Shown here: one piece after another, positions 5,127-6,935 of the stretch
Layout: the number at the start of each line of letters is the position of its first letter
Position numbering within the stretch: position 1 is the stretch's first letter
Source of the DNA: BRH-c32 sp041674625
GTDB lineage: Bacteria > Bacteroidota > Ignavibacteria > Ignavibacteriales > Melioribacteraceae
Assembly: GCA_041674625.1 (NCBI GenBank)
Contig: JBAYVI010000163.1
Location: 1-6,935, forward strand
Direction of reading: 5' to 3'
DNA length: 6,935 nt
Translations under genes and position numbers: made by a program
The notes under the pieces: model-generated
The model's input: only the letters and a program-made list of their open reading frames with translations
Told to the model about the DNA's origin: nothing
Databases searched by the model: none

Positions 5127-5693
5127 ATGGGAAGGGTGATAAAAACGAATGCTGTTTTTTTCTTCCATGATGCAGATGCCAGTAGTGATGAAAAAATATT
5201 ATATCTCGAATCGAAATACGGAACTGACGGATATGCATTTTACTTTAAAATGTTGGAAGCATTAACGAGATCGAATAATTTCGAGCTTCATTTTAATGCG
5301 ATAACATTAAATGCATTAGCAATGAAATTCGGAATCGAAGCGAAACGATTCAAAAATATAATAACAGACTGCCTTAAACCTGATGTAGGAATATTAAAAA
5401 AAGTTAATGGAGCAATCTATTCCGTTGGATTGAAAAAACGGATGGAACCATTGATGGAGAAGCGTCTCAGGGGCAGAATGCTATATGAAAAGAGCGATAA
5501 TTTCGGCGGCAGAAAAAACGAAAAAGTGAACAAAAAAAATATTTCTGCGACAGAAATGACACATAAGAGAAGAGAAGATAATATAAGAGAAGAGAATAGA
5601 GAAGAAGAGAAGAGAAAAGATAAGAGTGTGAGAGAAGAAAAGAGAGGATGGAAAAATGGTTCGGAAATATCCCGAATTATTATCCGGAGTTGA
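5127..5693 (+). CDS. Phage replication initiation protein with DUF4373 (Lin1244/Lin1753-like) N-terminal domain
   Basis: The protein is predicted to bind the element's origin and recruit the helicase loader. It has 188 residues. Residues 8-108 match the DUF4373 domain found in phage and plasmid initiators: FFFHDADASSDEKILYLESK, then YGTDGYAFYFKMLEAL and a second helix-turn-helix-like half (NALAMKFGIEAKRFKNIITD). From about 110 the chain is strongly basic and acidic (REDNIREENREEEKRKDK) and probably disordered. DNA for this tail contains an A-rich tract, a hairpin and 20-bp-spaced purine repeats, a candidate origin. GAGG (5118-5121) lies 5 bases before the ATG. The last 38 bases overlap the loader gene in another frame, so the two are likely translationally coupled. 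The protein is on the short side and lacks a second conserved domain; family assignment is by motif memory. Confidence 0.78.
   Translation: MGRVIKTNAVFFFHDADASSDEKILYLESKYGTDGYAFYFKMLEALTRSNNFELHFNAITLNALAMKFGIEAKRFKNIITDCLKPDVGILKKVNGAIYSVGLKKRMEPLMEKRLRGRMLYEKSDNFGGRKNEKVNKKNISATEMTHKRREDNIREENREEEKRKDKSVREEKRGWKNGSEISRIIIRS
5513..5557 (+). other. A-rich tract plus 7-bp hairpin beside the purine repeats
   Basis: 5513-5541 is almost all A on the plus strand, including an A8 run. It is followed by ATTTCTG (5541-5547), the loop CGA and CAGAAAT (5551-5557), a perfect 7-bp inverted repeat. GCAGAAA (5509-5515) is also complementary to TTTCTGC (5542-5548). An easily melted tract and a palindrome next to iteron-like repeats is the layout of many initiator-dependent origins; the role as an unwinding region is inferred. 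Confidence 0.45.
5563..5646 (+). repeat. Iteron-like purine repeats, 20-bp period, inside the initiator gene
   Basis: AAGAGAAGAGAA occurs exactly at 5565-5576, 5585-5596 and 5605-5616, each 20 bp apart. The first two copies extend to ATAAGAGAAGAGAA (from 5563 and 5583). A degraded fourth unit in the same phase keeps AGAGAA at 5631-5636. The three copies are read as KRRE, REEN and EEKR, in three different codon phases. The whole strand here is nearly pure A and G. It may be an iteron array where the initiator binds, as in the lambda O gene; simple slippage of a purine microsatellite is the competing explanation. Confidence 0.6.
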
Positions 5694-6387
5694 TTTAACT
5701 CCCATTCATAGAAATATGAGTTTTGAAAATTTCGTAGTAACAGAGCGAAATAGAAAAGCTTATGAAATTTCTAAAGAGTATTCTTTTAACCCAAAGGGTT
5801 TTTTATATTTATTCGGAAAGACGGGCTGTGGCAAAACGCATTTGGCAGTATCGGTCTTAAAATCCCTCTCCCCTATCCCGTATCCAAAAAATGTTCTTGT
5901 GGAAAAAGAAAGACAACTGTGTAATCTGATTGAGCATTACGAAAAAATTAAGGGAATGAAAAAAGAAGCTGAGCGTCATCGTGATTTTTACGAATGTAAT
6001 CAATGGCGATATCGACCGGCGAAAGGATTTTTCTTAAAATCATTTCATTACATTTCGCGGCTCTCAGATTATTCAGGTTACGAAGCGATATCGAAAATGA
6101 ATTATATCAATTCGCTAAAGAATTATGACTGTATTGTGTTGGATGATTTCGGAATGGAGAAATTTACTGAAAGTGTGAAGCAATATTTTTATATGTTGAT
6201 TGATGAATTTTATACGGGTCAGAAGCCGATGATAATCACATCGAATCGATCGATAGTGGAGATCAATAGGGTGATGCCGGGCGTGGCATCACGCATAGCT
6301 GAAGGTAAAGTAATTCATCTTGATGATATCGATCACCGCATAAAAACTGATTATGCTAAAGTAAAATCTCCATCTGAAAGATTGTAA
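5656..6387 (+). CDS. DnaC-like helicase-loader AAA+ ATPase
   Basis: This cytoplasmic ATPase is predicted to load the replicative helicase at the element's origin, the role of host DnaC or phage lambda P. It has 243 residues. MSFENFVVTERNRKAYEIS (21-39) is the usual lead into the core. Walker A is GKTGCGKT (54-61), Walker B is CIVLDDFG (159-166), sensor I is TSN (195-197), and GVASRIAEG (209-217) includes R213, the likely arginine finger. About 45 residues between Walker A and FFLKSFHYISRL (roughly 78-124), rich in charged helix-forming residues, appear extra compared with ordinary DnaC. The ATG has AGAGG (5643-5647) 8 bases upstream, within the purine tract, and overlaps the initiator gene by 38 bases. 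Its 3' end overlaps the convergent portal gene by 37 bases. An IstB- or MuB-like role is a less likely alternative. Confidence 0.86.
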   Translation: MVRKYPELLSGVDLTPIHRNMSFENFVVTERNRKAYEISKEYSFNPKGFLYLFGKTGCGKTHLAVSVLKSLSPIPYPKNVLVEKERQLCNLIEHYEKIKGMKKEAERHRDFYECNQWRYRPAKGFFLKSFHYISRLSDYSGYEAISKMNYINSLKNYDCIVLDDFGMEKFTESVKQYFYMLIDEFYTGQKPMIITSNRSIVEINRVMPGVASRIAEGKVIHLDDIDHRIKTDYAKVKSPSERL

Positions 6388-6935
6388 CGTTTAAGGTAAT
6401 AATCTTTAGTGAATCTAACACCCATTTGAGTGAGTTTGATATCGCGGTCGGAGCTTTCTTCAATGATTGATTCCTTTTTTAAAAGCCTCAATTGAGGCTG
6501 AGGGATATCTCCGTAATTTAATTGAACATAAAACTCAATAAGTTGATTGAGAGCTTTCTCGACAAGTTTTTTATCGGCGATTCCGAGATACTCGAGCATC
6601 TCTTTATGAACTTGAGAAGTTTTATAGTTGCCGTATTGCTGTACCTCCACGGTAGCAGTTACAGATAAAATTGCTTTTGATATTTCGCGATTATGGAAAT
6701 TAATAAGATGATCAAACAGTCCGCCTACGTCATTTTTAGAATTGGAAAGGAATTCGACTTGATTCCCCTCTTTGAGAAGTGCGATATTATTTTCGATCAT
6801 TGAATAGAGCTGATCGAGCATTGAATTTTTTTCTTCTTCTGAAGCAGCGGCGGGATATCTTCCGACTAGGAAAGGGACTCCGTAACGTTCAGTGAGTAAC
6901 TGCCAATACTCAATAACGGAGCGTTTGAACGATAC
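6351..6935 (-). CDS. Phage portal protein, DUF935 / Mu gp29-like (5' end outside the window)
   Basis: The frame is open from the window's right edge to the stop at 6353-6351, giving the C-terminal 194 residues; the ATG at 6821 is internal. The family pattern is clear: ERYGVPFLVGRYPAAASEEE (the first part lies upstream of 6821), LKEGNQVEFL, then NREISKAILSVTATVE, GNYKTSQVHKEML and LVEKALNQLIEFYVQLNYG. The end, GVRFTKDYYLKRYNLSDGDF, also resembles the normal C-terminus, so the 3' end is not truncated. Portal proteins form the dodecameric ring at the head vertex through which DNA is packaged. Its gene converges on the helicase-loader gene with a 37-base overlap. In related phages the terminase should lie upstream (to the right); head genes normally follow the portal, but here none do. 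Confidence 0.85.
   Translation of the reverse strand, partial: VSFKRSVIEYWQLLTERYGVPFLVGRYPAAASEEEKNSMLDQLYSMIENNIALLKEGNQVEFLSNSKNDVGGLFDHLINFHNREISKAILSVTATVEVQQYGNYKTSQVHKEMLEYLGIADKKLVEKALNQLIEFYVQLNYGDIPQPQLRLLKKESIIEESSDRDIKLTQMGVRFTKDYYLKRYNLSDGDFTLA

Larger units (their letters stand above)
4161..6935. mobile_element. Part of a prophage: immunity, replication and portal genes
   Basis: A leftward S24 repressor, a divergent small HTH gene, a DUF4373-type initiator, a DnaC-like loader and a DUF935 portal protein make a phage-derived segment that continues past the right edge. Gene order on the left resembles a lambdoid immunity and replication region, while the portal is of the phage Mu gp29 family. 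The left boundary is placed at the repressor stop codon because the next gene is a polysaccharide gene, but no attachment site, target duplication or tRNA was found at 4095-4160. No integrase, transposase, terminase or capsid gene is visible here. The genes look intact, so activity is possible. Confidence 0.75.

Noticed and set aside
5563..5646. CRISPR array
   Set aside because: Units are 12-14 bp with 6-8 bp between them, inside a coding gene, without spacers of usual size or cas genes.
5686..5702. GGAGTT-GATTT-AACTCC hairpin at the initiator stop codon as a terminator
   Set aside because: No T-run follows and it lies inside the loader coding sequence, so termination there would be counterproductive; probably chance.
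5481..5705. Minus-strand open frame rich in Phe and Ser across the purine tract
   Set aside because: It is the mirror of the A/G-rich repeats and gives a low-complexity hydrophobic peptide; no ribosome site or family motif.

Overview
The window looks like AT-rich DNA from the Bacteroidota / Ignavibacteriota side of the FCB group. The best support is the leftmost operon: an ECF sigma factor followed by a FecR-type anti-sigma factor with a C-terminal DUF4974-like domain, a combination typical of that group. Genus cannot be read from the sequence. Several genes have recognisable Shine-Dalgarno motifs, which many Bacteroidota lack, so a deeper-branching member of the group is possible.

Left part (1-1886, all minus strand): a cell-surface signalling operon. 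Reading leftwards it runs ECF sigma factor, FecR anti-sigma factor, then the first 12 codons of a secreted or outer-membrane protein cut by the window edge. Middle part (1954-4094, minus strand): two nucleotide-sugar genes, a WbpB/WlbA-type UDP-GlcNAcA 3-dehydrogenase and then a non-hydrolysing UDP-GlcNAc 2-epimerase (WecB/WbpI family). Both serve surface polysaccharide synthesis. The dehydrogenase starts with TTG, and its ribosome binding site lies inside a perfect 9-bp stem-loop followed by a T-run.

Right part (4161-6935): one side of a prophage or related element, laid out like a lambdoid immunity and replication region. A leftward S24-type repressor (4161-4778) faces a rightward early operon. 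That operon contains a small excisionase/MerR-like HTH protein (4906-5112), a DUF4373-type replication initiator (5127-5693) and a DnaC-like helicase-loader ATPase (5656-6387). The control region between them holds a perfect 24-bp palindrome overlapping a sigma-70-like promoter, then three TGCAA copies at exact 10-bp spacing. Converging from the right edge is the C-terminal 194 residues of a DUF935 (phage Mu gp29-like) portal protein. The initiator start-to-portal arrangement is what identifies the region as phage-derived; no integrase, transposase or terminase lies in the window.

The most interesting signal is inside the initiator gene. An A-rich tract, a 7-bp hairpin and three copies of a 12-bp purine unit lie in order, with the units at exactly 20-bp spacing. 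Because 20 is not a multiple of three, the same DNA unit is read in all three codon phases, so the repeat is conserved as DNA rather than as protein. With a helicase loader immediately downstream, this resembles the lambda O-P arrangement, in which the origin iterons lie inside the initiator gene. It is proposed here as a candidate replication origin.
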